Source: Tabrizicola aquatica
GTDB taxonomy: Bacteria; Pseudomonadota; Alphaproteobacteria; Rhodobacterales; Rhodobacteraceae
DNA length: 64,000 nucleotides
Direction of reading: 5' to 3'
Assembly: GCF_002900975.1 (NCBI RefSeq)
Contig: NZ_PJON01000001.1
Span: 1,302,001-1,366,000, forward strand
Shown here in pieces: positions 25,196 through 34,365 of this stretch (position 1 is the first letter of the stretch; the number at the start of each line of letters is the position of its first letter). The notes under the pieces were generated by a model. The model worked only from the letters and a program-made list of their open reading frames with translations, searched no databases and was not told the origin of the DNA. The translations under genes and the position numbers were made by a program.

Positions 25196-25888
25196 CTATT
25201 CGATCCGCGCCGCCCGTGCCGGGGCGTCCTGACCGATCAACGCGATCACGCTTTCGCCCGCGACCATCGTCTGGCCCAGCGCGACCTGCGGCTGCACGCC
25301 CTCGGGCAGGTAGACATCCAGCCGGCTGCCAAAGCGGATCAGGCCAAAGCGTTCGCCCGTGCGCAGGGTGTCACCGGGCTTCTTCCAGCACATGATCCGC
25401 CGCGCGACCAGTCCCGCGATCTGCACCACCGCAATCTTGCGACCATCCGCCATCTCGATCGCCAGCGCATTGCGCTCGTTCTCCTCAGAGGCCTTGTCCA
25501 AGGAGGCGTTGAAGAACTTCCCCGGCCGGTAGGCCACCGCCGTCACCCGTCCCGCGATGGGGGCGCGGTTCACGTGGCAGTTGAAGACCGACATGAAGAC
25601 GCTGACGCGCACCAGCGGCGCGGGCCCCAGCCCCAGCTCGGCCGGCGGCACCGCGCGTTCGATCAGGCTGACCACCCCATCCGCCGGACTGACCAGAAGC
25701 CCCGCATTCTCGGGCACCGCCCGGCGCGGGTCGCGGAAGAAATAGTAGCACCAGACCGTCAGCCCGACACCCAGCCAGCCCAGCGGGTCCCAGATCCAGA
25801 ACAGGACCAGGCTGACCGCCGCAAAGACGGGAACGAACTTCCACCCCTCGGGGTGCATCGGCTTGAGGAAGGTGTCGATCATGCGCAT
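25196..25888 (-). CDS. psd: Phosphatidylserine decarboxylase
   Basis: 230 residues, the short prokaryotic form. An N-terminal membrane hairpin is followed by [20 protein letters not shown] and the self-cleavage site RFGSR near the C-terminus, whose Ser becomes the pyruvoyl group. It converts phosphatidylserine to phosphatidylethanolamine. Start at 25888 (MRMIDTF) has GGGAAG upstream. It is the first gene of the psd-pssA-pmtA phospholipid block. Confidence 0.93.
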   Translation of the reverse strand: MRMIDTFLKPMHPEGWKFVPVFAAVSLVLFWIWDPLGWLGVGLTVWCYYFFRDPRRAVPENAGLLVSPADGVVSLIERAVPPAELGLGPAPLVRVSVFMSVFNCHVNRAPIAGRVTAVAYRPGKFFNASLDKASEENERNALAIEMADGRKIAVVQIAGLVARRIMCWKKPGDTLRTGERFGLIRFGSRLDVYLPEGVQPQVALGQTMVAGESVIALIGQDAPARAARIE

Positions 25889-25984
25889 GGGCGCTTCCCT
25901 ATCCCCGGCAGCCCCCCGGATCAACGAAAACCCGTCGCGCTGCCGGAGTTTTAGCTTCGGACCGGAGCCGGTTCGGGCCCCGAT

Positions 25985-26005
25985 CCGATTTTCGCAGAAA
26001 ATCGG
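25985..26005. repeat. Hairpin with TTCGCAGAA core after rpoH
   Basis: A perfect 9-bp stem with loop GCA, 7 nt beyond the rpoH stop. It shares the loop core with 13821-13878. It may act as the rpoH transcript end, although no T run follows. Confidence 0.7.
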
Positions 26006-26012
26006 TTGCCGG

Positions 26013-26909
26013 TCAGGCCGGGATCGCCATGCCCTTGGTCTTGGCCAGTTCCCGCATCTTCGCCTGCAGCTTCTCGAAGGCGCGCACCTCGATCTGGCGG
26101 ATCCGCTCGCGGCTGACGCCATAGCTTTCCGACAGTTCCTCCAGCGTGACCGGGTCCTCCGACAGCCGACGCTGCATCAGCACGTCCTTCTCGCGGTCGT
26201 TCAGCACGGACATCGCCTGCACCAGCAGTGCGCGGCGGGCGTCCAGCTCGTCCTTTTCCTCATAGGCTTCGGCCTGGTCGGAATCCTCGTCCTCCAGCCA
26301 GTCCTGCCACTGGGTCACGCTGTCCCCGTCCGAGCCGACCGTCGCGTTCAGCGATGCGTCCGAGCCCGACAACCGGCGGTTCATCGCGATGACCTCGTCC
26401 TCGGTCACCGACAGGTCCTTGGCGATCTGGGCCACGTTCTCGGGTCGCAAGTCGCCCTCTTCCAGGGCGCCGACCTTGGCCTTGGCCTTGCGCAGGTTGA
26501 AGAACAGTTTCTTCTGCGCCGACGTCGTGCCCAGCTTCACCAGGCTCCACGACCGCAGGATGTATTCCTGGATCGAGGCGCGAATCCACCACATCGCATA
26601 GGTCGCCAGCCGGAACCCCTTTTCCGGGTCGAACCGCTTGACCGCCTGCATCAGGCCGACGTTGGCCTCGCTGATCACCTCGGCCTGCGGCAAGCCATAG
26701 CCGCGATAGCCCATGGCGATCTTGGCGGCCAGACGCAGGTGGCTGGTGACCATCTTGTGCGCGGCCTGCGCGTCCTGGTGGTCCACCCAGCGCTTGGCCA
26801 GCATGTATTCTTCTTCCGGTTCCAGCAGCGGAAACTTGCGGATTTCCTGCAGATACCGGTTCAGGCCCTGTTCCGGGCTTGGTGCGGGTAGGTTGGTGTA
26901 GGTGCTCAT
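26013..26909 (-). CDS. rpoH: RNA polymerase heat-shock sigma factor RpoH
   Basis: 298 residues. Region 2 ([21 protein letters not shown], then [21 protein letters not shown]), the RpoH box [10 protein letters not shown] and the region 4 helix-turn-helix ([14 protein letters not shown]) are all present. The sequence resembles the RpoH-I form of Rhodobacter, which directs chaperone and protease genes. The start [16 protein letters not shown] is the family start. Two A/T-rich hairpin families bracket its 3' side. Confidence 0.95.
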   Translation of the reverse strand: MSTYTNLPAPSPEQGLNRYLQEIRKFPLLEPEEEYMLAKRWVDHQDAQAAHKMVTSHLRLAAKIAMGYRGYGLPQAEVISEANVGLMQAVKRFDPEKGFRLATYAMWWIRASIQEYILRSWSLVKLGTTSAQKKLFFNLRKAKAKVGALEEGDLRPENVAQIAKDLSVTEDEVIAMNRRLSGSDASLNATVGSDGDSVTQWQDWLEDEDSDQAEAYEEKDELDARRALLVQAMSVLNDREKDVLMQRRLSEDPVTLEELSESYGVSRERIRQIEVRAFEKLQAKMRELAKTKGMAIPA

Positions 26910-26958
26910 TGTGCCCCCTCATGTGTCCCGGTGCGTCAGCGCCCCCGGGGAAGGTGAT

Positions 26959-26987
26959 AACCTAAAGTAACTCACCCAGCCCCGCAA
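26959..26987 (-). promoter_or_regulatory. Candidate sigma-70 promoter of rpoH
   Basis: On the minus strand TTGCGG (26987-26982), 17 nt, then TAGGTT (26964-26959), giving a leader of roughly 45 nt to the rpoH ATG. The hexamers are only moderately good. Confidence 0.4.
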
Positions 26988-27171
26988 GTCTTATTTCCCA
27001 ACGCCTGCCGCACAGGTGAGGATCCCCCACACGCGCGCAAAGCATTGTGACAGCAGGGTCACGCGAATGTCAGTCCGGCACCGCACCGGACGGACAGGGA
27101 TCAGGAAATCCCCACCAGACAGGACAGGTCCCCTGCGCTACCCCGGCCGCCACGCTGCCAAAGGACCACCC

Positions 27172-27717
27172 ATGCCCACCATGCTTGCCACCCTCCTGCG
27201 TTCACTTGCCCTGGGCCTTGCCCTTGCCCTGCCCAGCCTGCTGGCTACGCCCGCCCTGGCGCTCTTTCCCTGCAACGGCCCTGGGCCGGGCCAGTACCTG
27301 GTCGGCATGGACAACAGCACCACGCCCCCGACGCCGCTGTGCGAGGTCGATCCGAACTATGTCGATCCCGGCCCCAGCGGCTATTGGGTCGAACGCTTCG
27401 GCGCAATTGCCTGGGGCACAGATGCGTCTGGCCGCCCGACCTATGCCTGGTACGTCAACGCCTCGTCCTTCGCCGAGGCCGAGAACGGCGCGATGAACGC
27501 CTGCCTGTCCAGCGGCTTTTCCAACTGCCACCTTGGCCCCTCGGTCGCCAATGGCAGCCTGGCCCTGGTGGTGGGCAAGGACGGCACGATCTACGCCGAT
27601 ATCGGCGGCGACAACGGCCAGGCCCGGCGCAAGGCGATGCGGCTGTGCAAGAAGACCTCCAAGGGCTGCAAGCTGGAAGAGGTGCTGGAAAGCCCCGCCG
27701 CCTGGGTCAGCTACTGA
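27172..27717 (+). CDS. Secreted DUF4189-domain protein
   Basis: 181 residues. A signal peptide ends near TPALA. The mature part has the DUF4189 look (FGAIAWGTDASGRPTYAWYVNASSFAEAENGAMNAC) with six cysteines that could form disulfides. AGGA is 6 nt before the ATG at 27172. The 260-nt upstream region holds two small inverted repeats (GTGAC/GTCAC at 27047-27062 and GTCCGG/CCGGAC at 27073-27091). Function unknown; likely periplasmic. Confidence 0.8.
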   Translation: MPTMLATLLRSLALGLALALPSLLATPALALFPCNGPGPGQYLVGMDNSTTPPTPLCEVDPNYVDPGPSGYWVERFGAIAWGTDASGRPTYAWYVNASSFAEAENGAMNACLSSGFSNCHLGPSVANGSLALVVGKDGTIYADIGGDNGQARRKAMRLCKKTSKGCKLEEVLESPAAWVSY

Positions 27718-27884
27718 CGGTGCCGACCCGGCTGCGGGCCGGGTCAACCGTCTTGCCGGATGCGGCGAACGCATCCGGCAGGACGCACAATCCAGCCTCT
27801 GCCGGCCCTGGCAACGCCGCTCCGTGATCCTGCCGCCATGCTTGCTGCAACACCGTCAGGCCCAGATGCAGCGGCGCAGGCGGG

Positions 27885-28142
27885 TCACCCCTGGTTGTCC
27901 AGTTGCGCCCGCACCGAAAGCCGGCCCAACCGCGAGATGCGATAGGGCCCTCCACCTTCCGAGGCGATCAGCCGCTTGCGCCGCAGCCGTTGAAAGACCG
28001 GCAGCGTGCAGTCAGCCAGGATAAACCCGTCTCGGGTGATGCACTGGACCTCGGCGATCCTGCGGCCCGTGCGGAAATGGTCAATGCGGCCCCCAAGGGC
28101 CAGAACGTGCAGCACGCGCTGCTCGTGTCGTGAGATGTTCAT
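27885..28142 (-). CDS. YjhX-like (DUF2084) protein
   Basis: 85 residues, the same length as E. coli YjhX as I recall it. It shares MNxSRxEQRxLHVLAxGGRI at the start, ADCTLxVFxxLxxKxLI in the middle and VRAQLDN at the end. YjhX was reported as the toxin of a YjhX/YjhQ pair, but the YjhQ acetyltransferase is not next to it here. The frame stays open upstream to an ATG at 28217, but 28142 fits the family. No strong ribosome site is visible. Confidence 0.82.
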   Translation of the reverse strand: MNISRHEQRVLHVLALGGRIDHFRTGRRIAEVQCITRDGFILADCTLPVFQRLRRKRLIASEGGGPYRISRLGRLSVRAQLDNQG

Positions 28143-28432
28143 CAGGATTGTCCGAAGTCGGAAAGCCATGCCAGACCGGACGAAGGCCTGGCGCGCTTCG
28201 TCGGTCGGTTCGGTCATCCGTGCCCTTGCGGGCGGATGACATCAGTTGGCTGCCACAGTCTCCGGCATATACGCACCTCGGGGGCCACATTGGCCCTTGC
28301 AAGCGTCAGCATAGGCCCTTGCAGCCGCCCCTGCAAGCCCGGGGCCAGGGGTTAAGATTTCCCTAACGCCCGCGAGCAAGTGTTTGATAATGTTGCAGCA
28401 TCGCAATTTGTCCACCGTGGACACCCACAGGT
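28143..28432. other. Gene-free stretch between the YjhX-like gene and rluD
   Basis: About 290 nt with no convincing ORF. It holds the palindrome at 28409-28423 near its right end and the likely upstream control region of the YjhX-like gene at its left end. No tRNA or recognised RNA motif was seen. Confidence 0.5.
28409..28423. promoter_or_regulatory. 15-bp palindrome TGTCCACcGTGGACA, copy 1
   Basis: A perfect palindrome with one central base, 9 nt after the rluD stop. The same palindrome with central A is at 49776-49790. It could be a short terminator stem or a dimeric protein-binding site. Confidence 0.6.
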
Positions 28433-29524
28433 TCAGACCCCCCGCAACGCCTCGATCAAGCCCGCCATATCGGCCGGCAGGGGGGCGGCGAACTCCAGCC
28501 TTTCCCCCGTCACGGGATGATCGAACCCCAGCGTCGCCGCATGCAGCGCCTGCCGCGGGAACAGGTTCGCCACCTCCGCCCCCGCGACCTTGCCCGCCAC
28601 CTTCCGCCGGCCTCCATAGGTCTGGTCCCCGACAAGCCCATGCCCGGCATAGGCCAGGTGGACCCGGATCTGATGCGTCCGCCCGGTCTCCAGCCAGCAC
28701 TCGACCAGCGCGGCCTGGTCGGCGAAGGCCTCGACCACGCGGACCCGGGTGACGGCATGGCGGCCCTCCTCCCAGACCACGGCCTGCCGCTGCCGGTCGG
28801 TCCGGTGGCGGGCCAGGTTGGTCGCGATCCGGATCACCCCCGCCGCCTCCATCGTCACCCCCCGCAACCCCCGCAGCCGCGGATCGCTGGCCTGGGGCAC
28901 CCCCAGGACGACCGCAAGGTAGCGGCGGGTGACCGAATGGTCCTCGAACTGCCGCGCCAGCCCATGATGCGCCCGGTCGGTCTTGGCCACGACCAGCAGG
29001 CCCGAGGTATCCTTGTCGATCCGGTGCACGATCCCCGGCCGCCGCGCCCCGCCGATCCCCGACAGCGTGTCGCCGCAGTGATGGAGAAGCGCGTTCACCA
29101 GCGTCCCCGAGGGTGTGCCCGGCGCGGGGTGGACGACCATGCCCACCGGCTTGTCGATGACGATGAGGTCGGCATCCTCCCACACCACGCTCAGCGGGAT
29201 AGCTTCCGGCAGGGTCTCGATCCCGACGGCAGGGTCCAGCCGCAGGAGGTAGACCTCGCCCTCGGCGACCCTGGCCTTCTGATCGGTCACCGCCACCCCT
29301 GCGCGGCTGACGGCACCCTCCGCGATCATCCGGGCCAGCCGCGACCGTGAAAGCGCGGCTTCCTCTGGCACGGCGGCGGCAAGCGCCTTATCAAGGCGAG
29401 TGGGGGCATCCGGGCCGATGGTGACGGCCAGGACCCCTGCGCCGCCATCGCCCGCGCCGTCATCGCCCGCGTCTTCATCGCCCGAGTCGTCATCGCCCGC
29501 GTCTTCATCGAAAGTCTCGTCCAT
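28433..29524 (-). CDS. rluD: RluA-family 23S rRNA pseudouridine synthase (RluD-like)
   Basis: 363 residues. After a low-complexity acidic N-terminus (Asp/Gly/Ala repeats, residues 2-28) comes an S4-like RNA-binding domain (RLDKALAAA..LSRSRLARMIAEGAV) and the catalytic domain with R-x-x-x-x-L-D signature GIVHRIDKDTSGLLVVAKT and GRTHQIRVH. The ATG at 29524 has AGGA 6 nt upstream and lies inside the divergent DUF6476 reading frame; the two start codons overlap. The acidic repeat is not part of the family core. Confidence 0.9.
   Translation of the reverse strand: MDETFDEDAGDDDSGDEDAGDDGAGDGGAGVLAVTIGPDAPTRLDKALAAAVPEEAALSRSRLARMIAEGAVSRAGVAVTDQKARVAEGEVYLLRLDPAVGIETLPEAIPLSVVWEDADLIVIDKPVGMVVHPAPGTPSGTLVNALLHHCGDTLSGIGGARRPGIVHRIDKDTSGLLVVAKTDRAHHGLARQFEDHSVTRRYLAVVLGVPQASDPRLRGLRGVTMEAAGVIRIATNLARHRTDRQRQAVVWEEGRHAVTRVRVVEAFADQAALVECWLETGRTHQIRVHLAYAGHGLVGDQTYGGRRKVAGKVAGAEVANLFPRQALHAATLGFDHPVTGERLEFAAPLPADMAGLIEALRGV
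29441..29515. repeat. Five tandem 15-bp units in the rluD 5' end
   Basis: Units of the form GtCnTCATCGCCCGn run from 29441 to about 29515, the last one degenerate. They encode the acidic Asp/Gly/Ala-rich N-terminus. Slippage would add or remove five residues at a time without breaking the frame. Confidence 0.8.
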
Positions 29525-29855
29525 GTCCGATCCTGCCATGCCCGACGCCCCCGATCCTGCCCTGCCGCCCAGCCTGCGGCTTCTGAAATGGCTGGTGATC
29601 GTCCTGATGCTGACGATGATCGGCGGTGTCATAACCGTGGTGGCCCTGCTTGTCACCCGGATGCCGCAGGCCCTTGGTGTGCCCGCGCTGCCCGAGGGGT
29701 TCGTCCTGCCCGAAGGCACCGAGGCGCAGGCGGTCACCTTTGGCGAGGGGTGGACCGCCGTGGTGACCCGCGATGATCGCATCCTGATCTTCGATCGCGA
29801 GGGCCGGCTGGCGCAGGAGGTCGCGCTGTCCCCCGGGGTGGCGGGCGGCAACTGA
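29523..29855 (+). CDS. DUF6476-like membrane-anchored protein
   Basis: 110 residues with one membrane helix (about 22-45, LVIVLMLTMIGGVITVVALLVT) and a C-terminal domain with TVVTRDDRI-like strands (AVVTRDDRILIFDREGRLAQEV). I recall this as a small Rhodobacterales family next to the pseudouridine synthase; function unknown. Its ATG overlaps the divergent rluD ATG by two bases (CATG), so each gene's ribosome site lies within the other's coding sequence. Confidence 0.75.
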   Translation: MSDPAMPDAPDPALPPSLRLLKWLVIVLMLTMIGGVITVVALLVTRMPQALGVPALPEGFVLPEGTEAQAVTFGEGWTAVVTRDDRILIFDREGRLAQEVALSPGVAGGN

Positions 29856-29858
29856 GCG

Positions 29859-29965
29859 GAGCGCGTTCCGCGCAAGCCTTTTGTCTCGTCGGCGGGCTTG
29901 CGCCCTTCTCCTCGGCTGATGGGGGTTTCACCCCCAAACCCCCAGGATATTTGCAGAAGGGAAAG
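29859..29965 (+). repeat. Long dispersed repeat, copy A
   Basis: About 107 bp starting GGAGCGCGTTCCGCGCAAG and ending GGATATTTGCAGAAGGGAAAG. It contains an outer pair GCGCAAG/CTTGCGC and an inner pair GGGGG/CCCCC, followed by AAACCCCCAGGATATTTG. It matches 63646-63753 in reverse orientation at roughly 85-90 percent identity by eye. It lies between the DUF6476 stop and the amidase gene. Confidence 0.85.
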
Positions 29966-30054
29966 ACGTGGCGGAAAGCGACCGTGGAGCGGCGGGGATG
30001 GGCATGACCCCGCAGGCCACGGGGGGCAGGCTTTGCGAAAAGAAGGAGAAGGCG

Positions 30055-31491
30055 ATGATCGGCGATCTGGGTGCGGCGGATGCGACAGAACTTGCGGGGC
30101 TGGTGGCGAAGGGCGAGGTAAGCCCTTCGGAACTGCTGGATGCGGCGCTGGCGGCGGTCGAGGCGCGCAATCCCGCGATCAACGCGGTGGTGCTGCTGCA
30201 GGCGGAGGTCGCCCGACGGTCGATTGCCGAGGGGCTGCCAGCCGGGCCGTTCCGGGGGGTGCCGTTCCTGATCAAGGACCTGGGGGCCGAGGCGAAGGAC
30301 TTTCCCTCGCACAATGGCAGCCGTCTTTTGGCCAATACGGTCTACGGGCAGGATTCCAGCATCTTCGCGCGGATGAAGGCCACGGGAGTCGTGACCTTCG
30401 GGCGCACGACCAGTCCCGAGGGCGGGATCGGTGCGGCGACGGAATCGGCCGTCTATGGCGGGCCGACGCGGAACCCCTGGAACCTGGACCACACCCCGGG
30501 CGGATCTTCCGGCGGGGCGGGGGCGGCGGTCGCGGCGGGGATCGTGGCCTTTGCCCATGGCTCGGACGGCGGGGGGTCGGTGCGGATTCCGGCCGCGTCC
30601 TGTGGGTTGTTCGGGTTCAAGCCGACGCGGGCGCGGCTGCCGGACGGGCCCTATGCCGGCGAAGGCTGGGCGGGGATGGCGATCGACGGGTTCCTCACGC
30701 GCTCGGTGCGGGATACGGCGGTGATGCTGGACGCCTGCGAGGGGGCCGATCTGGGCGCGCCCTACTGGGCACCGCCGCTGGGCCGGGGCCATGCCGCCGC
30801 GATCAGCCGTCCGCCGCGGCGGCTGCGGGTGGGCCTTTGCGACACGACCTTCACTGGCGATCCGATTGACCCCGAGGTGGCCGAGGCGGTGCGTGCGGCG
30901 GGCAAGCTGCTGGAATCGCTGGGGCATATCGTCGAGCCGGCGCGGCCCAAGGCCGATGTGCCCGGGATGATGCGGGCCTGGACCGATATCGTCGCCGTGG
31001 GGACCGCGCTTGGCATCCGCTCGGCCTTGAAGGGCCGCCCCTTGTCCCCCGATCTGGTCGAGGGCGTCGGTCGCGGTGCGGTCGCCCATGCCGAGACCCT
31101 GCACCCCACGCGCTATCTGGAGGCGGTGGGCCAGATCCATGCCTTCGGACGCGAGATGGCGGGGTTCTTCGACCAGGGGCCGGATATCCTGTTGTCAGCC
31201 ACCCTGGCCGAACCCCCCGCCAAGGTTGGGCGGTTCAACCATGAGACCACCGATTATGTCGGCTATCGTACTGGACCGGAGGGCATCTTTGCCTATTCCC
31301 CGTTCTGCGCCGTCTTTAACGCCAGCGGGCAACCAGCCGCCAGCCTGCCCCTGGGTTGGTCCCGCACCGGCCTGCCCATCGGCATCCACCTGGCCGCCGC
31401 ATTCGGCCAGGATGAAACCCTGATCGCCTTGTGCGCAGAGGTTGAGCGCGCCGCCCCCTGGGCCGGGAAAAGAGCGCCCATGGCCGGCTGA
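30055..31491 (+). CDS. Amidase (amidase-signature family), first copy
   Basis: 478 residues. The Ser-cisSer-Lys triad can be read as K74 (FLIKD), S151 (PGGSSGG) and S175 (DGGGSVR). AAGGAG precedes the ATG at 30055; the frame is open to 29968 but lacks a good site there. It hydrolyses an amide bond in the cytoplasm; the substrate is not evident. A potABCD-like importer follows after 65 nt and a second amidase after that, suggesting uptake and hydrolysis of an N-acylated amine. Confidence 0.9.
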   Translation: MIGDLGAADATELAGLVAKGEVSPSELLDAALAAVEARNPAINAVVLLQAEVARRSIAEGLPAGPFRGVPFLIKDLGAEAKDFPSHNGSRLLANTVYGQDSSIFARMKATGVVTFGRTTSPEGGIGAATESAVYGGPTRNPWNLDHTPGGSSGGAGAAVAAGIVAFAHGSDGGGSVRIPAASCGLFGFKPTRARLPDGPYAGEGWAGMAIDGFLTRSVRDTAVMLDACEGADLGAPYWAPPLGRGHAAAISRPPRRLRVGLCDTTFTGDPIDPEVAEAVRAAGKLLESLGHIVEPARPKADVPGMMRAWTDIVAVGTALGIRSALKGRPLSPDLVEGVGRGAVAHAETLHPTRYLEAVGQIHAFGREMAGFFDQGPDILLSATLAEPPAKVGRFNHETTDYVGYRTGPEGIFAYSPFCAVFNASGQPAASLPLGWSRTGLPIGIHLAAAFGQDETLIALCAEVERAAPWAGKRAPMAG

Positions 31492-31556
31492 GCGGGAAGG
31501 AATCGCTTGTGGGGAATAAACTATTCCGCCCAATATGATCAAACTCAGGGGATGAA

Positions 31557-32630
31557 GTGGGGGTCTTGGTGGCGGAAGAAGTGACCATCTCGGCCCGCAA
31601 TGTCGTCAAGGCATTCGGGCAAGGCAGCACCAGCGTTCGGGCGCTGGACGATGTCTCGGTCGATATCCGGCGGGGAGAGTTCTTCACGCTGCTTGGCCCC
31701 TCGGGCTGCGGCAAGACCACTCTTCTGCGCCTGATCGCGGGGTTCGAGATGCCGACGGATGGCACGATCCTGCTGGACGGGACCGACATCACCACCCTGC
31801 CGCCGAACAAGCGACCGGTGAATACGGTGTTTCAAAGCTATGCGCTGTTCCCGCATCTGACCGTGGCGCAGAACATCGCCTTTGGCCTGGAAATGCTGGG
31901 CAAACCCGGCGCGGAGGTGAAGGCGCGGACGGCGCAGATGCTGGCCCTGGTCAAGCTTGCGACGATGGCGGGGCGCAAGACCAGCCAGTTGTCGGGCGGC
32001 CAGCAGCAGCGGGTCGCGCTGGCCCGGGCGCTTGCACCGCAGCCGAAGGTGTTGCTGCTGGACGAACCCCTTAGCGCGCTGGACCTGAAGCTGCGCAAGG
32101 AGATGCAGATCGAATTGAAGCGGCTGCAGCTGGAAACCGGGATCACCTTCGTCTTCGTGACCCATGACCAGGAAGAGGCGCTGACCATGTCCGACCGCAT
32201 CGCGGTGATGAGCGCAGGGCGCATCCAGCAGGTCGGCACCGCGAAGGACATCTACATCCAACCGAAGAACCGCTTCGTTGCCAGCTTCATCGGCGAGACG
32301 AACTTCCTGACCGGCACGGCCGAGGATGGCGCCCTGCGGCTTGCCACGGGCGAGCGGATCGAGGTGCCGGGACTGTCCCCCGGCGGGCCGGCCACGGTGA
32401 TCGTGCGGCCCGAACAGTTGCGGCTGGGCGCGGCGGATCAGGGGCTGGCGGCGGTGGTGAAATCGCTGGTCTATTTCGGCACCGACACGCATTGCCACCT
32501 GGCGCTGGCGGACGGGACCGAACTGGTCGCGCGGCTGCAGAACCCCGTCTCGGGCGAGGCGGGGCTGGCCGAGGGGCAAGCGGTGGGTGTGACCTTCGCC
32601 AAGGGCGCCGTGCAGCGGGTGGAGGACTGA
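31557..32630 (+). CDS. ABC importer ATPase, polyamine (PotA) type
   Basis: 357 residues. Walker [10 protein letters not shown] is at 47-55, the signature LSGGQQQR at 145-152, Walker B VLLLDEP at 165-171, and a C-terminal TOBE domain with [11 protein letters not shown]. The GTG at 31557 has CAGGGG 5 nt upstream; other in-frame starts (31566 TTG, 31569 GTG) are close. It powers the two permeases that follow directly. Confidence 0.92.
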   Translation: MGVLVAEEVTISARNVVKAFGQGSTSVRALDDVSVDIRRGEFFTLLGPSGCGKTTLLRLIAGFEMPTDGTILLDGTDITTLPPNKRPVNTVFQSYALFPHLTVAQNIAFGLEMLGKPGAEVKARTAQMLALVKLATMAGRKTSQLSGGQQQRVALARALAPQPKVLLLDEPLSALDLKLRKEMQIELKRLQLETGITFVFVTHDQEEALTMSDRIAVMSAGRIQQVGTAKDIYIQPKNRFVASFIGETNFLTGTAEDGALRLATGERIEVPGLSPGGPATVIVRPEQLRLGAADQGLAAVVKSLVYFGTDTHCHLALADGTELVARLQNPVSGEAGLAEGQAVGVTFAKGAVQRVED

Positions 32631-33545
32631 ATGAGCCCCGCCGAGGCAAATGCCGTCAGGACCTCGGCCCGCAACGGCTGGCTTCTGTCGCTGCCGGCGC
32701 TGGTGGTGCTGGCCTTTGCGGCCTCGGGGCCGCTGCTGATCGTCGTCTGGTATTCCTTCCTGACGGCGAACGATACCGGCAACGTCATCCACGAATTCTC
32801 GACCGACGGGTGGAAGGGCATCCTTTACACCTATGACATCTTCGAGGAACGCTATGCCCTGGCCGATGCGCATCTGACGATCTTCTGGCGCTCGGTCTGG
32901 CTGTCGCTGACCACCACGGCGCTGACCTTCGCCATTGGCTTTCCCACGGCCTGGTTCATCGCCACCCGACCGCCCCAGCAACGCGCCATGTGGTTGTTCC
33001 TGATCACGATTCCGTTCTGGACCAACCTGCTGATCCGCACCTTCGCGATCAACGAGGTGATCCGCAACGAGGGCATCCTGAACACCCTGCTGATCTGGCT
33101 GGGCGTGATCGAGACACCGCTGCAGATCAACTACACGGAAACCGCGGTCCTGATCGGCATGACCTATGTCTATCTGCCGCTGATGGTGCTGCCGCTCTAC
33201 GCCACGATCGAGCGGTTCGACATGCGGCTGCTGGAGGCGTCCTATGACCTTTACGCCAGCCGCTGGCTGACCCTGCGCCGGGTGATCCTGCCCATCGTCA
33301 AGCCCGGCATCATCGCCGGGTCGATCCTGGTCTTTGTCCCCAGCCTTGGGGCCTATGTCACGCCGCGCATCCTGGGCGGTGGCAAGAACATGATGATCGG
33401 AAACTTCATCGAGTTGCAGTTCCTGCAGGGCAAGAACTGGCCCTTGGGCGCGGCACTGTCGGTGACCCTGCTGATCATCGTGATGGCCGCCCTTCTGATC
33501 TATGTCCGGGTGGCGAACCGCGACCGGAGCCAGGGTCATGGCTAG
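32631..33545 (+). CDS. ABC importer permease, PotB type
   Basis: 304 residues, six membrane helices, with the EAA loop EASYDLYASRWLTLRRVILPIVKPGI that docks on the ATPase. The ATG directly abuts the potA-like stop. It overlaps the PotC-like gene by 8 nt. Confidence 0.92.
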   Translation: MSPAEANAVRTSARNGWLLSLPALVVLAFAASGPLLIVVWYSFLTANDTGNVIHEFSTDGWKGILYTYDIFEERYALADAHLTIFWRSVWLSLTTTALTFAIGFPTAWFIATRPPQQRAMWLFLITIPFWTNLLIRTFAINEVIRNEGILNTLLIWLGVIETPLQINYTETAVLIGMTYVYLPLMVLPLYATIERFDMRLLEASYDLYASRWLTLRRVILPIVKPGIIAGSILVFVPSLGAYVTPRILGGGKNMMIGNFIELQFLQGKNWPLGAALSVTLLIIVMAALLIYVRVANRDRSQGHG

Positions 33546-34341
33546 ACGCGGGTTCCAGATCAGCCGCCTGCCCGGCTTTGCCACCATTGCCATCGCGGCC
33601 TTCGTGCTGCTGTATCTGCCGATCCTGACGCTGGTGATCTTCTCGTTCAACGCCTCGAACTCGGTCGCGATCTGGGGCGGGTTCTCGCTGCACTGGTATG
33701 CCGACGCCTGGGCCAATGACGATGTGAAGGCCGCCACCATGCGGTCGCTGGTGATCGGGGCCTCGGCTGCGGTCCTGTCCACGGCGCTGGCGACGATGGC
33801 CGCCCTGGGGACGACGCGACGCCGGGCATTCAAGGGGCAGACCTTCATCTATGTCGTGCTGAACCAGCCCTTGATGGTGCCCGAAGTGGTGACGGCAGTT
33901 GCCCTGCTGATCTTCTTCGGCATCCTGAAGGTTGCGACCGGCTATCAGGGGCTGGGCTATCTGATCGCCGCCCATACCGCCTTTTGCATTCCCTTCGCCT
34001 ATCTGCCGATCCGCGCGCGGCTGGAAAGCATGGACCTGGCGCTGGAAACTGCCGCCGCCGACCTTTACGCCAGCCCCTTTGCCACCTTCCGGCGGGTCAC
34101 GCTACCGCTGCTGGCGCCTGGGATCATGGCCGGCGCCATGCTGGCCTTCGTCATCAGCCTGGACGACGTTGTAATTACCGAGTTCGTGAAGTCCGGCGGC
34201 CAGGATACCCTGCCCACCTACATGCTGGGCCAGCTGCGCCGGTCCTTCACGCCCGAGGTCAACGCGATCTCGACCATGTTGCTGGGGGTGACGGTGGTGA
34301 TGCTGACCGCCTTCTTCCTGCTGACGCGCAAGAAAGACTGA
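33538..34341 (+). CDS. ABC importer permease, PotC type
   Basis: 267 residues, six membrane helices, with the EAA loop ETAAADLYASPFATFRRVTLPLLAPGI and the family phrase FVISLDDVVITEFV. The ATG at 33538 lies within the 3' end of the potB-like gene. Confidence 0.92.
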   Translation: MARRGFQISRLPGFATIAIAAFVLLYLPILTLVIFSFNASNSVAIWGGFSLHWYADAWANDDVKAATMRSLVIGASAAVLSTALATMAALGTTRRRAFKGQTFIYVVLNQPLMVPEVVTAVALLIFFGILKVATGYQGLGYLIAAHTAFCIPFAYLPIRARLESMDLALETAAADLYASPFATFRRVTLPLLAPGIMAGAMLAFVISLDDVVITEFVKSGGQDTLPTYMLGQLRRSFTPEVNAISTMLLGVTVVMLTAFFLLTRKKD

Positions 34342-34365
34342 CAACCAAAAACGGGGAGACTACCG

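Noticed and set aside
23576-25954. Open frame of about 790 codons on the plus strand opposite psd-pssA-pmtA
   Set aside because: Arg/Gln/His-rich shadow translation; the minus-strand phospholipid genes have clear catalytic motifs.
28383-28752. Plus-strand ORF of 122 codons opposite the rluD 3' end
   Set aside because: Pro/Arg-rich shadow of rluD with no ribosome site.
29441-29515. Short regular repeats considered as a CRISPR array
   Set aside because: Units are 15 bp with no spacers and lie inside the rluD coding sequence; no cas genes are present.
31545-33848. Open frame of about 770 codons on the minus strand opposite the PotABC-like genes
   Set aside because: Composition is Gln/Arg/Gly-rich with no motif; the plus-strand ABC genes are certain.
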